NCBI GenBank assembly: GCA_964627605.1
Contig: CAZVGZ010000003.1
Coordinates: 62,001 to 126,000, forward strand
Origin: CAZVGZ01 sp964627605
GTDB taxonomy: Bacteria; Latescibacterota; MWCZ01; CAZVGZ01
Direction: 5' to 3'
DNA: 64,000 nt
Position numbers and translations under genes: made by a program. This document shows positions 62,092-64,000 of this stretch, piece after piece. Positions within the stretch are counted from its first letter, which is position 1. Every line of letters begins with the position of its first letter. A model generated the notes under the pieces. That model made no database searches. It worked only from the letters and a program-made list of their open reading frames with translations, and had not been told where the DNA came from.

Positions 62092-63596
62092 TCATCGCAG
62101 ATGACGAAGCGACAGCGCAGCGACGCGTCTTACACGGTCATCGGGATCGTCTCTGGCGGCCTCAATAAGCGAGGGCTCGGCGGATCGGTGGCCTATTCTG
62201 CCCAGAGCCAGCACCGCTTTGAGCCTAACGTTCGCAGACCAGTCGTGTCGTACAGTTCTAGCCAACCGATCTACAGGCGCGCGGTTGCCCAACCCACCCA
62301 AACCATCCACCGCAGCCGCTCGTACACCATCGGCTGAGTCCACTGCCGCGCGAAGAAGCGGTTCCAGTCCACGCTGATACCCCAAAGCTCCCAGAGCCGA
62401 AGCTGCTGCCGCGCGGACGTGCTCTTCATCATCGCTGATCGCTGCTGTAGCGTGCCGCACAGCAAGTCGGCTCCCTGACGCACCGAGCATCATCAATGCC
62501 GACGCTCTGACCAATGAGGATGTTTCGCTGCGCAGGTGTCGGCCTACTGACTCAATCGCCGGAGGCCAGGATCTGCCCGCCAGCGCTTCCATCGCCTGCG
62601 CGCGGACCCCTTCGTCCTGGTCATCCACAACTATTGTAAGGGCGCGATCGGTCTTCAGGCTTGGTACGGCCCCAAGTGCGTTGGCCGTCATCTCTCTGAC
62701 CACCACAACCGAATCGCTCAACGCTTCGGTTAGCTCATCCACCGCACCTCAAGCCTCGAGCTCACCCAAAGCGTGAGCAGCCTGCCAACGAACATCTCTC
62801 GACGAGTCGGACAGTAGCGGGACCAATTCTGACCATACGCTTCTATCCCCAATGGACCCCAGCGCCAGCACCATTGCCGCCCGTGCCTCAACTGAGGGAT
62901 CGTTGAGGCGTGCGACCAGTCTCGGCACCGCCATTTCTGATCGTCGCCTTGCTAAGTCACGGGCTGCTCTAGCACGCACTGTCGACGACGTATCGTCCAA
63001 AGCCTCCAGAGACGTCGCTTCACCAACTGACACCGTTATGAAGTGGCTGTGTGGAAATTTTTCGGTGTTTAGCGGGTAGACGTACCTCACCGTTTTGTCT
63101 TGCTCGGACAGCAGTTCATCGTAGTCGAGCATCACCAGTTTTATTTGTGCGGTCCGATGGGGAAAATGCGCGCTCGGTAGGCACCTCTGCCAGCGTACTC
63201 AAGTAGAGCTGGATCGATCCGCTGGCGAACGTAGTTCCAGTAAATCGCACTGGCGCTGTCGGCGTCAAGCAGTTTCGCCTCGGCCCACTCACCGCCGACG
63301 GTCATCGCGAAAGACGAGACGATAGCTTCGGAGGGGAGCGGGAACATGTAGGTCGCTTCTTGGTTGTCCAGGTCGGTGGTGTTTTGGAACGACTGTTCAA
63401 TGTGGGTAGTTGCTGCCTGACCGTCGATTGAGACGCTGACATGGTGATCCAGTATGGTGAACCGTGCCTGCGGGTTTACCGGGATAAATATCCCGTCGCC
63501 ATAGACGCAGGACGTCCACGCGATCAAAACAGCGGCCATCGGCAAAATAACGTTGTGCCCAAGATGTTTGCTACAGCTCGACCTGACTACAGACAT
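62092..63596 (-). pseudogene. VIT-domain/HEAT-repeat protein gene with a frameshift and an in-frame TGA
   Basis: From the ATG at 63596 (AGGGAGGG ribosome binding site) a signal peptide and a VIT domain are read (FTILDHHVSVSIDGQAATTHIEQSFQNTTD; YMFPLPSEAIVSSF). At GPHK near 63141 the frame runs to a stop, and the matching sequence (IKLVMLDYDELLSEQDKTVRY) resumes in another frame, so there is a 1-base indel. The second frame is a run of HEAT-type repeats (VRARAARDLARR, VRWQAAHALGELEA), broken by TGA at 62749-62751 where Arg (CGA) would fit, then continues in frame to 62092. The protein would be about 500 residues. Two lesions suggest decay. Confidence 0.82.
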
Positions 63597-64000
63597 TTCG
63601 TCACCCTCCCTGACGACGTACAATAATGGGGCGCGAAACCAATAGTGTTGGTGCCGCTCCCCATCCCAAGCCGTCCAGCTTGTCGGCGGTAGTGCCGAAC
63701 GGCCACTAGGACAACGGCGAACCTGGGGGAGCGGTGCGCCGTCTACACATATAGACGCAGCTATGGGCTGTTTTGATGAAGCTGTCGGCGATTTTTTTTC
63801 GGGCTCGCCAGCAAGGGTGTTTGGTATGGGTCGATAACTGCAATACAATCAGCGTGATAGCTACCTGCTCACCGCAGTCTATTTTTTTTCTGTGTCGGCG
63901 ACCCAAATGCCCTGTTTCGCCTCGTACTGGTGTGCCAGATCACATGGCCGTATTTTTTTGAGGTAGCGTTTCATCTACGACATTAGACGATAGAGGGTAT
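63597..64000. other. 404-base upstream region, no gene found
   Basis: No convincing gene is present at the end of the window; open frames here are short, lack ribosome binding sites and have no family. Three T-tracts (63792-63799, 63882-63889, 63953-63959) stand out. The region must carry the promoter of the minus-strand VIT-HEAT locus, which reads away from here. Confidence 0.5.

Noticed and set aside
5088..63596. Reassigned stop codon as the reason for the in-frame stops
   Set aside because: TAG, TAA and TGA are all found inside decayed genes and also end intact genes (for example TAG at dnaB, TAA at the FtsX-type permease, TGA at purF), so no single codon has been reassigned.
1..64000. 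CRISPR arrays, insertion sequences, prophage
   Set aside because: No regularly spaced repeats, transposase, integrase or phage structural genes were recognised by eye on either strand.

Overview
The window is about 54-56% GC by eye (not computed) and densely coded on both strands. It carries a single RNA gene, no recognisable insertion sequence, prophage or CRISPR array, and about 60 protein loci. The mix of genes is one I associate with Candidatus Poribacteria and related lineages such as Latescibacterota: sulfatase, heparinase-type lyase, DUF1080, phytanoyl-CoA dioxygenase, many sugar phosphate isomerase/epimerase TIM barrels, URO-D-family methyltransferases, M81 peptidase, tandem metallo-beta-lactamase folds, Dabb, VIT plus HEAT. 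DsbD, lipoproteins, a MlaE permease and a beta-barrel point to a Gram-negative envelope. The taxonomic assignment is inference from gene content only.

Layout. 1-9.5 kb, minus strand: SPL-like radical SAM, URO-D methyltransferase, DUF1080, sulfatase, a heparinase-type lyase broken by an amber codon, then a metallophosphoesterase-HAD fusion coupled to a diguanylate cyclase. 9.5-14 kb: broken nucleoside hydrolase, an intact DsbD with a duplicated N-terminal domain, and a chimera of a decayed phytanoyl-CoA dioxygenase joined to the 3' end of dprA. 14-21.6 kb: purF, VOC protein, endonuclease III, an NtrC-type regulator, a helical exported protein, a lipoprotein and an overlapping beta-barrel protein. 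21.7-28.1 kb: six TIM-barrel isomerase/epimerase loci (one dead), a frameshifted haem protein, a Dabb protein and a truncated NfeD. 28.6-35.8 kb: tandem MBL protein, truncated copper-type ATPase, small membrane proteins, broken ferredoxin, queA, broken alcohol dehydrogenase. 36-40.3 kb: URO-D protein coupled to a glycyl radical enzyme, tRNA-Val, and a truncated cNMP-binding gene. 40.6-49.8 kb: rpmB, lipoprotein, PqqD-like/ABC cluster, and the housekeeping run yicC-gmk-rpoZ-coaBC-udg-dnaB-mlaE. 50-56.5 kb: MBL, M81 peptidase, Gfo/Idh dehydrogenase, glutamine-synthetase-like enzyme, fumC. 56.8-64 kb: ECF sigma/anti-sigma/periplasmic protein operon, a CHASE4 fragment, a TPR protein, a primary-type sigma factor and a broken VIT-HEAT gene.

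The strongest signal is the number of damaged genes. Thirteen loci carry in-frame nonsense codons, frameshifts or truncations, while the information-processing genes beside them are clean. All three stop codons are used in the breaks (TAG three, TAA four, TGA three), which argues for gene decay rather than a changed genetic code. I read the window as a lineage losing catabolic, competence, redox and sensing functions while keeping core replication, translation, transcription and cofactor genes. Sequencing error must still be excluded with reads. The intact arrangements most worth follow-up are the glycyl radical enzyme/URO-D pair without an adjacent activase, the PqqD-like/mini-permease/ATPase cluster, and the phosphoesterase-HAD/cyclase pair.
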